DNA from: Erodium maritimum
Taxonomy: Eukaryota; Streptophyta; Magnoliopsida; Geraniales; Geraniaceae
NCBI GenBank assembly: GCA_963921825.1
Contig: OY997596.1
Location: 37,873,932-37,937,931 of the forward strand
Length of the DNA: 64,000 nt
Direction: 5' to 3'
The notes beneath the pieces are model-generated. The model ran no database searches. It was not told the origin of the DNA and was given only the letters and a program-made list of their open reading frames with translations. Position 1 is the first letter of the stretch; every line of letters begins with the position of its first letter. The position numbers and the translations under genes are program-made. This document shows, piece by piece, positions 21,207 to 36,200 of the stretch.

Positions 21207-21236
21207 ATGAAATCTCCAACCTTAATCGAACCCTAA
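21207..21236 (+). promoter_or_regulatory. Upstream ORF of 9 codons in the host gene leader
   Basis: ATG at 21207 opens a frame MKSPTLIEP ending TAA at 21236, 46 bases before the main ATG. If transcription starts upstream of it, it could lower translation of the main ORF or force reinitiation. The transcript start is not known. Confidence 0.35.
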
Positions 21237-21282
21237 GCGAAGAAGAAGAGAGGGATTGGCAGCTCGATTCGTGGTTGCAGAG

Positions 21283-24200
21283 ATGGACAACGGTTACGAT
21301 GGCAAATCCGAAGAAAGATTGTCGCGATTGTCCATCAACGATCCCGACAGCACCAACAACGACAACTTATTTCAGGTCATGAAAGCCGTCGAAGCTGCCG
21401 AGTCCACCATTAGACAGCAGGTACTGCTTTTCTCCACTGCAATTCGTCCACCCCACCTCAGCTTACTGTGTGCATCGTTCAATTGAAACCATCTCGGCCA
21501 AGCCCATGATAATGCTTTTCATTAGGAACTGAATGAGTGTACCAAGGTCAATTCTTACTAATTTTGAGCTTAAATCTTATAAGAAATTTATATGTTGAGT
21601 CCATACTCAATTCAGAATATGAAAAAAAGCTTTCTTTTTTCATGGTGATAGTTTCAAAACAAACATTCTGCTGAAAGTAGCTTTTGTCCACCCTTCCCTG
21701 CTGACTTGTGCCTTACACAATTCCAAATCTGGGAACTAGGAAATGTATGTATATTGTATGCTACCGATTTCCCTTGGTTTTAGTTTGACCAGGTATCAGG
21801 GACCTGAATGCTGGTTCTATTGCCACATGATCCCTACTTAACAACTTCTGTCATATAGGTTTCTATGGTGATGACGGTAAGAATAGGATCACATGAAATT
21901 CTCACTTGGATACCATAAGACCCCTAGTCAAGGTAATTTTACCAAAAGTGAAATCTTGGGGTGTGATAATAGTTAGAATAGGGGATAAGTGGTGGTTTGA
22001 TCACATTTGAAAATAAAGAAATTACTGGAAGCCGTCATTTTAAGTACCTTGGATCTGTAATTCAAAGGATGAGAAATTGGAGAGGATGTTAGAAATAGGA
22101 TTAGCTCATACCGGTGAAAGTGGCGAGAGGGGTTTGAAGGTTCCTTTGTGATGAAATAATCTTTCTAAAGCTCGAGTTTAAGTTTTATAGACTAGCTATA
22201 CAGATATTCTATATGACACCGACTGTTGGGTTCCAAAGACGCTTCAACACCACAACATTGGCGTAGCAGGGGTGAGAAGGCTTAGGTGAATGCATGGCGT
22301 CACTAGGATAGGTATCCAGACAGGATTAGGGGTATGTTTGATTAAAGGTAAGGCAAAATTGCCCCAATGCCCCAAGGTATCTTGAACACTGCAACATAAA
22401 GAAACTAAGTTAATAAGGGAAAATGTAGTATGAAAAGATAAAACAGGTATTGATCAACTTAATGGATTATATAACATAAAATGGATGGAGAGAAGGAGAA
22501 TACATGTGTAAGACCCCAAAGAGCTTTGCTAAAAAATTCATGTAGCCGACCTCAACACTTGAAGGTTTATGGCTTAGTGGCGGTTGTCATACCCTAGAAA
22601 ATATGAGTGCATGTCTTGTATGGTTAATGACACATTTTTCTGTTTATTTCATATTGGGAAAATTGCTGAAATGTGCGCTCATGAATGGATCACTGACAGA
22701 AAACAACCTAGTGAAAATACATGACTTTTAAGTTGTCTTTTTTTTGTTGTTGTTGTAAAACAATTGCCTTTTTGTTTACATTCCGTTAAAGTATATGGGA
22801 AATGACATCATAATTGTTAAAATTGAAGGATTATTCTGATTTTTATAAATGATATATTTTCCCTTGAATAATAAATAAAATAATTAATAACTATAAAATT
22901 CATTTTAAAAATAATAAATGAGGACGCTGACGTCAACCGTCTTCAACCTCCCGACTCAGATCTCCTCACACAACAGACCCCAGATCTGCGTACTCAAAAT
23001 TCCATATTTGGAGACGTCCGTGGTAGAGATGCTGCCAGCGGGCGAGCTCTTCTTTGATGAAAAACTCCAGATCCCCGATGTGTACCTGGGTTTGCCAATG
23101 TGGGTCTTCTGTTGGAATTGAGTAAGTGGAGACACTGGAGATCTCTGCTGGTAGTGGAGTCGTCGACACCGCCCACCATCTCAAATCAATTATCGCGTCT
23201 GCGTCAGGACCATCCTGGGTTCGGGTGGACTTGTACTTGGGATTCAAGATCCATTACTTTTGATCTTCAAATCCGAGGACCGGCCTTGCCCCAAAATGGT
23301 TGCCTTCTCTATGATAAGCCCAGATCCTATCGACAATGCCAATTCCAGCGAGTGAACTCTTCAGTTTTATATATTTGTTATTTTATTAATTAAATTTTAA
23401 ATGATTTATACATTTTAAAATTTTATTTTATTTTATTTATTTATTGATGGTAAATTGATGTTTTCTTGAATAGTGCTGGGACTAAAAAGTTATTTTTCTC
23501 AAAACTAATAGAATGTAACCATCTGACGTGACCAATTCATAGGGGTAGCTTAAAGGTTGTTATCCGTTCATGATCGATTCATGAGGGTACATTTCAGCAA
23601 TTCCCCCTTGTATATTTATGCAGCTGTCACTTGAAGGAAACAGGTTCACAATTTGTTTCTGATGTTAAATAATATATCTCTTAACAGGTGGAAGAGAATC
23701 AGCGGTTAAGGGCTGAACTTCAGAGAAGAACACATGAAATGGAAAAATATGTAAGTCGCGATAGCTGTTTAAAAGATGTATTTGTTTTTCTTTCCTGTAT
23801 GAATTCACTTGTTAGCCATGTGGATGATTGTAAGCCTTTTGGAACTCTTGTCTCATTCCTGAATGAAATTATACCTTGTTGTTTACACTTTATGCCACAC
23901 ATGAGTGTAGATAGCCACAAATTGCTTCCATTTCTTTGTTCCATTTATTACGTGTCTTGTCATATCATTGGCTCAATATCTATTCAAAGATCAATATGTC
24001 ACTTTTAGTTATGGATTTTAATTTGTCGCTAATTACATGAGATGCTAAAGCTCTTATGTTTTTCGGTTAATTCTTGACAATTACTAGCCTTGTTTTCAGA
24101 CGTTTCACTTTTTTGTTGTTCAACATGTAAATAAAATATAATGAAAAATATGGTCTATGGAAAATAATACGTGCAGATTTGAGTTGACTGAGGACATGAC

Positions 24201-27200
24201 ATCTATCACAAGCACATGGTTGGGATAGTGTCCATCCCTCCCTGTGAACCTTACTTGAACCCAACTCCACTTATCTAGTAGTCCTGGTTGTGGTGCTGTT
24301 CACAACCCCAACAGTATCTCACTTTTGTCTGATTTGCCTCGAAGTGATGCTTGCTCATTCCGTTGGAAATCTATAACTCTACTAATTTCTCCAACTTTTG
24401 GCACTTTATAACGGATTTTAATCAGCCTTAGATATTAGTTTCATTTCTGCCTTGTTCTTGCAAGCATACGCTCAACTTCTTGATTTCAGTCTAATATCTG
24501 CCAATTCTGATAAATTAACAGGCCTCTTACACTTCATTTAGGACTCACAAATTGTAAATCATTTCCTTCTTGTTGAAGTCCACAAATGAATTGTTTCAGA
24601 TAAGAATGTGCATGCAATTACAAATCTAGGAATGTGCTCCAAGTGTTGAGGTATATTAAAATCCTGTAATTTGTGGAATTCCTTACAATTTGTCTTCCCT
24701 AATTGTTTCCTTAGCTTGAGACTTAATTTATTTTTATTTCCTTTTGTTATGTATTACTCAACTTGGTATACCGTACACAGGCTCTTTCTGGTACCCATTT
24801 AAAACACACAATTCCATAATTTATTCTATATTCAACCTTCATGGATCTTTAAAATATTTGCTTTTGGTCTGCATGTGGTCCAATTATACACTCTCCTACT
24901 AGATAAGGGTTGCACCTAGGAATTGAATATTACACTGTTAGGTCAGCATGGTTTGGTACCTTATTGGACAACCAATTCGGCTGACAGTTTATCACCCAAT
25001 TTCTGTAATCATGTTTCAGTAAGGGAATTGTATTTCAGTTGTCTTTCTACTGCAGGCTTCGAGTAGTTCTAGAACTAACATTTTAGTACGATCATTTTAT
25101 TACTGTAATAAATTGAAAATAGCGGTGGCAAGGTCATAACCATGTAAGTTTCTTGATGCAAAGTCTAATTAGTACATCCCGTATGCATTTGGTCTCTTAT
25201 TTTCGAGGATGATTGACAGTGAATTTGCATTTCATGTGCAGAAAGGGGACGAACCTATTTCTCAAAGACTGCATCCTGCTAATTTGTGGAAGGAACCACC
25301 TCATGGACTTCATGAAGTTCATCAGTCGGTTCCCTTTTTAGGTAACCAAGAAGATAGAGTTAAAAGCATTGGCCACAGTTCTGGAATTGATCCACCCAAG
25401 ATAGCTCTCCAAGATCTAAAGCCAAAACCCGAGGATCCTACCAAACAAACACATGCAGAAAGCAGCAAGATCAATGGCACACTGAAAGTCTTTCCTGGTA
25501 GTCATGTGCCTGCAGATAGTGCAGGCTTCTCTCAGTTCTCTACACCATCTACATCCTTTTCTCCCAACAGGTCTCTCAATATACAGAATGATCTGCTAAA
25601 CATGAGATCATTTATAGCTGTCAGATTGAAGGATGTGTACACTGTAAGACTGAACTATTTTTTCCCAGGTATCAAACAGAAAATGAATCGGATCCACGGT
25701 TCAATTTGCTTGGGCATGGGCTGATGCCAATGACTGAAGCGAATAATTCGGGTAGCCTTTGGAAGCAGGTATCATTATATTGTTATAGAAGATTGTGTTT
25801 GTGTGTGAGGTTAGTTTTAATTCACCATATGCCATATTAGTACAGGATCTTGCTCTTAAGATTCGGGAACATGAAGAAGAAATTATGCAGTTAAGGAGAC
25901 ATCTATCTGAATATTCAATCAAAGTAAGGAAGGAGTCTTTATATCTTTTTTGTAATGCTTATACACTGATTGGAGTAACTAATACTTAATACGATTCATA
26001 GGAAACCCAAATTCGCAATGAAAAATATCTTCTCCAAAAGCGCATCGCTTACATGCGTCTGGTAGGCAGTACATTGTTCTGATTACCCTATACTCCCAGT
26101 TTCCTGCTTTTTCTCCTATTGATCTTTTTATGTTGATGAAATATTTGGTCCTAGGCTTTTGATCAACAGCAGCAAGACCTTGTCGATGCCGCTTCAAAAG
26201 CTCTCACTTACAGGCAAGACATAATTGAGGAAAATATTCGTCTGACTTATGCATTACAGGTAATCTTATTAGATTTTCATGTATATGCTTAATATTCACC
26301 ACAGTAGATCATTTATTTTTTTAAGATCAGTTTCGTAATTTTGATTTCCAGAATAGTGCTCTGTTGAGCATATTCAAGTTGTTAAGCAGGTGCCCTTTTG
26401 GTTATAATATTCTAAAGAGTATAAGTCTCAAATGGTTCCTCAGGATGCACAGCAAGAAAGATCAATATTTGTGTCGTCTTTGCTACCTCTCCTTCAAGAC
26501 TATTCTCTGCAGCCACCAGTTCCTGACGCTCAGTCAATTGTAAGCAATGTCAAGGTCAGCCACAAGTTATACAATCATTTCATGTTGTTTAACTAGGAAA
26601 TGTCTTTTCTTGAATTAATATTGATTGAGACCTAGGATATTGGTTCCTTACATTTCTAGACTTGCCTCTTCTGCTCTTGGCTTCTAAGGAATAATATTGA
26701 GCCTTAAATATGCAGATAATGTCTGAAGTTTGTATCACTTTTGATCATCTTATGTTGTGGAATTGTGTTCTTATGAGATCAGTGGGTTGTTGGGGGAGTA
26801 AAAACTAACCTATGGCCGTGAGAACTGAAAACAAGTGTTACTTAGTTCTGAGTTTCAATTTGGATATAATTTTTCTTGGGTTAATTGCGAAAAACTACCT
26901 TATGTATTGTCCACGTGCGAAAAACTACCTTATGTATTGTCCATGCTTTTAAACTACCTTATCTTTTGACCACGGTTGTCTGCTAGTTTTTTCAACGAAA
27001 TTACTACCCTTTTATATTGTCCACATGCGAAAACTACCCTTATGTATTGTCCACGTCTCCAATTTTAACAGAATATTCCAAAAAAATTCAGTAAACGACG
27101 TGGTCAAAAGATAGGGTAGTTTAGAAGCATGGACAATACATTAGCTAGTTTTTCCCACATGGACAATGCATAAGGTAGTTTTTAGCAATTAACCCATTTT

Positions 27201-30200
27201 TTGTATCTATTTTTTTTTGGGGGATTCATGTAAGGGATCAAGCCTCCTTATTAAAAGCTCAACCTTTTGGTTAGGTTTGACTTTTGCCTTTAGAAGTAGC
27301 TTAATTTTTTTTTTCTTTCTTCTCTTAGAGTTAGAATTGTGGAGCTTCAATCTTTGACACACTTCTGTTGCAAACCCCACATCACATACTTTTGTTGTGC
27401 GGTCGGCATGTGCACAATGAAGGATTTTACTCCTCACATATAGGCATTGTTCTTCTACATGTGTGCCATGTGGACCGAAGAACACTAGGAGATGCAAGAC
27501 AGATGTAGACCAAGATGGTTGGTGAGAAGTGATTCGTGGGGATATTGTGTGATGTGCCAGCAACTTTACTCTTTCATCACTTCTTATAGTACACCAAGAT
27601 GGTTTATGTTCAGAAGTCCTTAATAGTATACATTATATGTAATTGGATTAGCTTTATCCTCAATCGATCCCTTTCCATTGAGATAGTTTCAAAAGTTCAT
27701 TGCCACACAGATAACTTTTGGATGGCCTACATCTGGTGAACCATGGTAGCTATTATAGAATCTGTTTGATTCAATATGGATATGAGAGTATTTCTTTCTT
27801 CTCAAAATTAGCATGCACTAAAACTGTAAAACTTATTGCTCGCTCTCAACAAAAATTATTGGCATCCAGAATTCTAAGAACTCTAATTGATTGAGTCTGA
27901 GTCAGAGATGCATTTCTGAGGAGTTATTGTTTGTAGCAGGGAAATGTGTCAACAAAAGGGCTGATTAACAATGAAAACTTTTTATGTTCAATAGTTCTAT
28001 ATGGAGTTGAATTTTCAGTTGGGGTTTTATCCTTGAATGTGTATTAGGGCATCAAGCCTGTTTTGTCATCTTTTGTTTTATTGCTCTACTGCTAAATCTA
28101 TAGCCCTAAGTTTTACGGTGTAGATATGGGTTAAGGTTCTAAAGAATATCCATGTTGTCTACAATAATTATTCCAGGAAGGTATTGTTAACTATTGTTTT
28201 TCTGCCATTACTGGGCTTGGTTTGCTTTGCTTTGTTTTTTTTGGGTGAGAATTTCATTCCATAAGATAAAGCAAAGCCGGAGAACATAAAAGCATTAGGG
28301 TATATGGAGTAGTTCTGCTTAAAAGAAGGGTTCCATGGACGGAGAGTGCTTTCTTAGTGTCAAAAAGGTTTACTGTGTCCCATGATTAGACTATTAAATT
28401 AAAGTATGTATGTCACTCAGCTATCTCGTTCTTCTTATGGGCCTATAAAAGGACTGCTTTGCTGCTCACTGAAATTCTTTATAAGCAGTAAGCTGGCGAG
28501 GAAGACACGAATAAGTTAACCCACCAATCTAAGAAAGAAAGGCGTGAAGTGGGACTAGACTGGATGTTTTATTTACCGAGTAAAAGGAATTAATTGAAAG
28601 CTCATTACAGAGTTAATGTATAATGTTATTTTGTAGGCAATGTGATGCTATGAAACCAAATTGCTTTCTGGACTCTCTGTTATTGAATTGTACAGAATGC
28701 TTCTTTATTAAGACTTGTTTTTGCAGGTTCTTTTCAAACATTTACAGGAGAAGCTCCTCTTGACTGAGGTATAATATAAGGCCCTAATATGTGTTTGCAC
28801 TACTTTGTTTCTGTCTGATGAATCTACATTTCTCACCCATAATTTCTATTTAACAGTTCCTCAGTAGCCATAATATTCATTGGTAAGTGTTGGTCTCCCA
28901 TGTTTATACCATGTGCACCTGGATGCCTCCAGATTTTATCCTTACATGAATTTTCTTAGTACTTTCTGACTGAAAAGTATAGTTAGCCTTGACATTAAAT
29001 ATCTTGATGTCCTGGAGTAACATCTATGCACTTGGCTTGATCATGTTATCTAAATCAATGTTCCTTATTTTGGTTACAGTCAAAGCTAAAGGAGTCTCAG
29101 TATCAATTGACACCATGGCGTTCAGATGTTAACCAGTCAAGTTTGGCTCCACACTCACCATCTCATTCCATTGGTGCTGCATTGGCAACTTCAGTATGCT
29201 CATATGTCTTATTGTAAATGTCATCTAGTATGTCATAATGTTATTTTTTAAAATTCGTATGTTTTTTGTCAGAACAACAATGGCCTTGAATTGATTCCTC
29301 AGCCTACATTTTCCCATGGAAAAGTATCGATTCCTTCATCTGACCCACAGGCGGCTGCAGAATGGGATCTAACGGGTCACAATCATAATGGTTTGCCTGG
29401 TGATGTGGCAAAAACTTTGGAATCTGATGATTTGGGGAGGTATTCACCTCTTACTAGCAGGTGAGATTGATTAAATAATGTCTGCTTCTCTGAACTGAAT
29501 GTACAGTTTACAAACAACTGCTCGTGTTGGTGGGTTCTGTTTTCAATAAATTCTTATGTTCATAGGTTGTGTTCTATGTTCATAGGTTGTGTTATAATAA
29601 GGGTTTTACAAAATGCATTTACCATTAGGAAATGATGAACCTTGTCCGCCATGCTATATATATATATAGAGAGAGAGAAGAAATCAAATAGAAACCACCT
29701 CTTAACGTAAAAACCCTGTAAACTAATCCAAGTCATCCAATCTAAGAATGGATGGATGAGATGCAATTGTCTTGATGACTGAAAAAAACAGCACTTTTTT
29801 GGTAAGTTGTAGGGGCTTTTTGGTAAAACTATCATATTTGTTTTACCAATTCACAAATTTAATTTTTTCCGCTTCGTTTGAAATCCGATTGGCTTAAAAC
29901 TTGCGCCAATATTTTTGTTTTTTCAAGGTCTTTCTATCAAGATCAGTCATAAATACATATTGAAGCACAAGAATTTTTATTTATTTTGAGGCATATTTAA
30001 AAAATATTTATACCTGGGTAATTTTTATCAACACTTTATACTGGTTTATCAACACTTTACACTGATTTTATCAACACTGGACACTAGGTTTATCACCGCA
30101 TTTTTCAAAACTAAACATGATTTAATTATTCCCGCTTCGTTTGAACTCCGATTGGCCTCAAACTTGCTTAAATATCTTTGTTTTTTTCAAGGGCTTTCTA

Positions 30201-33200
30201 TCAATATCAGTGGTGAATATGTTTTAAAGCAAGAAAAAATTAAATTATTTCGGAGATGATTTAAAAAGAAATTATACTTGGATAATTTTTATCAGCACTT
30301 TACACTGGTTTTATCAATACTTTACTCTGTTTTTATCAACACTGGACACTAGTTTTATTACCTCATTTTCCAAAACCGAATATGATTTTTATCACCTCAT
30401 CACATGTTTTTTATGAACACTAGGCACTAGTTTTATCAACATTAAACACTATGTTTATCACTAAATTACATGTGTTTTATCACCCCATCACATGTTTTTG
30501 TATCAACACTAACCCTAGTTTATCACACTTATTATCAAATTTGTACACGTTTTTTTATTACATCATTAATTGTTTTTTATCACCTCAGTACATGTTTTTT
30601 TATCAACATTTAACACCAGTTATATACCCCGATATAAAACATTTTTAAGTGAAAATTTATCAACATTTAACATTATTTTTACCATCACAATATAAATTTT
30701 TATTTTCGTGCTTCAAAGTATATTCATGACTGATCCTGATTTAAAGCCCTTGGAAAAAGAAAAATATTGGTGCAACTTTGAAGCTAATCGGGGTTGAAAC
30801 GAAGCGGGAATGATTAAATTAGTGAATTGTTGAAGAAAAAAATGGACACTTGTCCACATGGCACCATGCTGTTACAATTATACCCTTACTTGTGTGAGAA
30901 AGGAAGAAAGTGGCGTGAGTTTTGGGTGGGATTGGGGTGATGACGTGGCATTATGATGAATGTTGGATCTTATGGGTGTATGGCTAAGATTGGTTCACAC
31001 AGTTTTTAGGATAAGAGAAGTTTCTCTTATATTTCTTCTCTCTCTATATATATATATAGGGGCACTTTCATGCGTTACCAACACTTATTTTGTTACTTGT
31101 TACCTAAATCTAGACCATTTAAATTTTATATCGAGTATTACAAATTTTATATCAAACTGAGTGTTCCAAAAAAAAACAATATGTTACATAATTTTATACA
31201 GAGAATTACAGAATTCTACTATCAAAATTATACAAATATTTTTGTTGCATATTCATACATCAAGTTTTAAAAAAATACATATATATTAAGATTACAAAAA
31301 TATACCTGAATGTTACAAAAATACTGGTGTTACAGATATATTGACCCAAAATTACATAACCCTACACCAAAAAATACAGAATTCCACACCAAAAAATACA
31401 GAACCTTGTAACCTAGTGTCACAAAAAACTACCTTATATATTCAAATATGCATATTTTATACACCAAATAACCAAAACAGATATTGTATACAGAAATCAA
31501 AACCAAAACAAAAGACATGTTTGAATCCCTAAATGATCTCCAACAGCTTGTCATCTGTTGACGCCAATATGACAACAAAACATATAGAAAAAATATCAAA
31601 AACATCAAATGGTACATATCTGACAACAAAAGACTACCCAAAATCAATTACAAAAAACTACCATGAGTGTTCGAAAATCAATTACAGAAGTATACATACA
31701 AAAATATAGAAACGTACACTAATAGTTACAGAATTAGTGTGATAAGTGTTCCAGGAAAAAAAAATATACGACAGATCTGAAAAATCAAATGTTACATACA
31801 TAAGTCCACCCAAAACCAATTGCAAAAAACTACCCCGAGTATTCAAAAATCAATTACAAAACCTATGGAATCAACATCAAAAAAATCAATAAAGATTACT
31901 AAAGTCAATTAAAAAAAACTACCTAGTGTTCAAAAGTCTATTACAAACCGAGCAGAATCAAACATGAAAATAGTATGTAATAACAATCAGATGACTGAAT
32001 GCAGTAACCAAAGCAATAATCAAATGATGAATCAATACAATAACCAAAGGCAGAGTGGAGAGATGGTTGCTGGACTCACGTCTGCGAGAGGGTTGCTTTA
32101 CCGGGCTTCACGGCGAGATGCTGGTGGATTGCAAATCGGAGCTCGACGGCGCACGGGAGCAGCAGCGGCCTTGTTCGCTGATGGCGCTGGTGGCCCTCCA
32201 TCTTCTGGTGGTCACATGTATGCCAGCGGCGACGTCTCGATTTCCACAGCACGACTGCGCGACGCGTTCTCAGTGAGGAACCCCAGAGAAACGACGCCCT
32301 CCCGGCAAGGAACCCATCAGCCAACGACCCGCTCTTCTCCGATAGACTCGGTTGCTCTCGCAGTTTCAGTAGCGACTGTGGCGTGGTCGTTTCTGAATAG
32401 AGCTGCAGATCCGGTGGAGGCTAAGGCTGTGGTGTGGTCTTCTCTTAAGAGCCTTGAACGTCTTCGCATCCACGCCCACTACACGCCGATGCTGGATGAA
32501 GCAGATGGCGTCATCGGTGCTGGATGAAACATATTACGGCGCCGGTGCTAGATGAAGCATATTCCGAAATATGGTTATTTAGGGTATGATAAGGTGAACA
32601 AGGAAGTTAAAAGGACGAATCTACCCTCTAAAAATGTTAAACTACAGTAACAATTTACAAAATATGGTTATTTACAATTCTATGCCATTGCATTTACAAC
32701 CATTGATTTCCATAATAAGGTAACAATTAACAAAAACACCTATAGGTAACACATGAGTGTATACCTATATATATATATGGTTTTATCAACCATAAATTTT
32801 GTTAACAGGTTCGGCTCAATTCCGTGTATTTCTGTGCTATTAACAGTTTAGTATCTTATTTTGTTTGCGTCATGAGTTATTTCACTTTTTGGGCGACTAA
32901 TTTGCTGGTGTCACGTTCTATTAAACGGGTGCAATTGGGACATTTACTCGTATTTCTTCCCCTTTTAGCAGTTACAGTCAAGGTTGTAAAAGGCGCTAGT
33001 CGGGCGGTGAGGACCCCTAGGCATGAGGCAGGGACTAGTCGGGGTCTAGGTGGATTTTATTATTTTTAATTAAAAACCATATATGATAAAAAATTCAAAA
33101 TAAATTATTTTGTAATATATATATATATACACACACAATATCATTGTCTAAGATTACAAAACAATTAATAATTACAATTTATATTATAAATTTATAAGTA

Positions 33201-36200
33201 ACCAAATTAACATTTGAACTCAACATCCATAACACATCATACTTTCCAACAAGTTAATGTCTTTTTTCTTTCTTTTTTTTAAAAATTGTTTAACCCATTA
33301 TTTTTATGTTCTCAATTAACTTTAAATTGAAGTATCAATGGTATTGGGTTTGTAAGATTAGTGCATGGAATGGATCAAGCCAAAAAGTGAATGAAGCTGT
33401 GAAGACGATGCTTTGTTTGTAAATAAAAAAAAAACAAAATAAAATGAGACTTTTGGCAAAGTATAGAATCCCACACCGGAAAGAATGACTAAAGTAAACT
33501 CAAACTTTGGTTATAAAAGGAAGAAGGGTAAGTGTTAAGGCCAAGTTCCTTTAGGCAATGCAAAGGATGTGAAGCCGGGCTCATTTGATTACCGCCTGGC
33601 CCGCCTAGTCATTGCCCAACCCGCGCTAGTCGCCACCCGACCCGCCTAATCGTTCATGAATCGGCTTGCCACTTCATTCCGCCCGACCCGGCCGAGTCGC
33701 GGCGTTTTGTCTATTTTGGCCGCCTAGGCGGGCTAGGCGCCCGATTTTTACAACCATGGTTATAGTAGAGTGATTGTAATAGTTTCTTTGGAAGAGATTG
33801 CATATGCTGAGAATTCTTGAAGTCCTTATAACATGAAATTATATATGTTGTCTGTCTTTCCATGTTGGTAACAAGCTTAAGAGTATTGCAAAATTATTCA
33901 AATATACAATTTATTGAAGTGTACCACACTGAGAGAATGTGAATCTAGTAATCACTTGATACACTAGTTGGGCCCTCCACCTAATATTCTAAGCCTTTGG
34001 TTGGGGTAATGTTTATCATGTATTCTTGGTTCACGTATGTGGCTCTTTGATTTGTCCGGTCTGCATATGAGGGAGAGTATTGAAGTGTCCCACATTGAAA
34101 GAATGTGGATGTGAATTTAGTGACCACTTGATATACTAGTTGGGCTCTCCACCTAACAGCTTAAGCATATGGATAGGAGTAAGTTTAACACAATTAAACT
34201 CCAACCAAATGTCATGCTCCCATGATGATTGTCCAAATGTCATGCTCCCATGATGATTGTCCAGAGAACATACTTGCATGTCCTCTCTCCGGTCACCCTT
34301 TCTTCCGTTAATTGTTTTTATACCTTGATGGAACACGCATAACAATATTTATTTCCTTGTTAGATCATGTACGGATCATTGATGGTTGATTGTCTAGCTT
34401 ACTTTGGACAGTTCATGAATTTTAGGATCTCTTATTAAGTTTTTTTTTGCTTACCTAAATTATCTTTTAACCAGGAATTATGTTGCACATGATGTTCCGG
34501 CCCATCTTGCTGTTAATAGAACTGAAACAAATGATATGCACTACAGTGAAGAATTCTCCAATAAACATGTCACACTTGGTGACCCTGTCAGCAACAGTAG
34601 GTTCGATTACCCAGATGCGGAGGGGCTCCAGAATGAGAGAGAACCTTCAGCGAATTGGGGCTCAGGAAATTCTCCCTATGCAGCAAATGATGATCCCAGC
34701 ACTTCGTATTCTCCGTATTTACCACCAGTTCTTGAAGAGCCTTCTTCTTCTTTTTCTGAGGGTACTAATCCCTTTGTTTCTTTTTAAGTTAATGTTTACC
34801 CTTTTCTTTTGGCGATTCAAACAGAATTGAGTTTAATGATGCAGCTGCAGACGATGATCCATTACCAGCTATTGAGGGCCTTCAAATTTCAGGCGAAGCT
34901 TTTCCAGGTCGGGAACTCCAAGCAACTGGATACTCAATTAATGGAACAACCAGTTGTAATTTTGAGGTGCTTCTTCTTCTTCTTACCTCTGAAATTTTCA
35001 TGATGAGGCCTATAATGTTGAGTATTCTTACTATTCACTCCTGCTTTGGTTTTGTGCAATGTCAGTGGGTACGGCATTTAGAAGACGGATCTGTTAATTA
35101 TATTGAGGGTACTTATCATTTTCCGTTTGTTCTATCTATAGGATTTATTTCCATTTTTCTCTCCTTGTTTTCCGTAATGGAATATGGATCACATGGGATA
35201 TTTTGTTACAGGAGCTAAACAACCGAACTATCTTGTCACTGCTGATGATGTTGATACATACCTAGCTATTGAAGTCCAGCCTTTAGACAACAGGAAGCGC
35301 AAGGTATTGTTTTTTGAGTAAATGGTAATTATATAAATTATAAATATTATTTATGCTTGCATATGTTTGTTTTTGTTGAGCAATCTGTTAGAGTTTGGTT
35401 TATTTCTAAGGGGTAACCCCATTTCAGTATAGTGGACAAAAGTCGTTTTTCGAGTAGGTACCGTCGAGCTTTCATGATATTATGTCATTACGGAAAGTCA
35501 CTTTCCATTTTCAAAAAAGGAAAAAAAAATGTTAAATTTAACGGTTTTTTTGGATGGAAAATACATGTGCAGCTCACATGTCCAATTTTTTTTGGAAATA
35601 CCAAGTCTACCCTTCCTCTCTTATAGAAACTCTCTAACCCCCATCTAAACCATGTCTTTTCTCTCTTCTTCCCCGTGAGCTCATCGGAGTTCTCCACATC
35701 GGTTGAGGACGTATGGAGCGGCGGTTCTGCCCTTCCCCGGAGCTGCTCCTCTTTGCTCCCTTCTCGTTCCCTCGGCCACCACATCCGTCGCCCTTCGTCA
35801 CCATCACCATCCCCGTCCTCGTCATTACTGGGTATCAAGAGATTTCTGAAAAACATGGAGATGGGTGTGGATTTGGGTCGGTTCGATATGGGTTCACTGA
35901 AGTACATGGAGATGGGTGTAGATTTGGGGTTTGTTCAACTCTTTGGATTTCAAATCTTAGTTTTAGGGTTTGTTTAACTCTTTGATTTCAAATCTTGAAT
36001 TTGATTTTGTTGATTTGTAATGTATAGATTGTTCTCTAGAGGTTATGTTTGTTGTGGATATTGTAGGGCTGTTGGTTTTTTTTTGCAGAAACCAAATCCC
36101 ACAAACAAGTTCTTGTTAAAGCTGAGATGAATTTGGGAAGAATTTTGTTTTTAATAATTATTGGAGCTTGCTGAAGTTGATGAGGTTGATTGATAATTAA

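Noticed and set aside
28857-28882. 26-nt segment as a normal coding exon
   Set aside because: Inclusion gives an immediate stop in exon 10, while skipping keeps the frame. Retained only as a poison-exon candidate.
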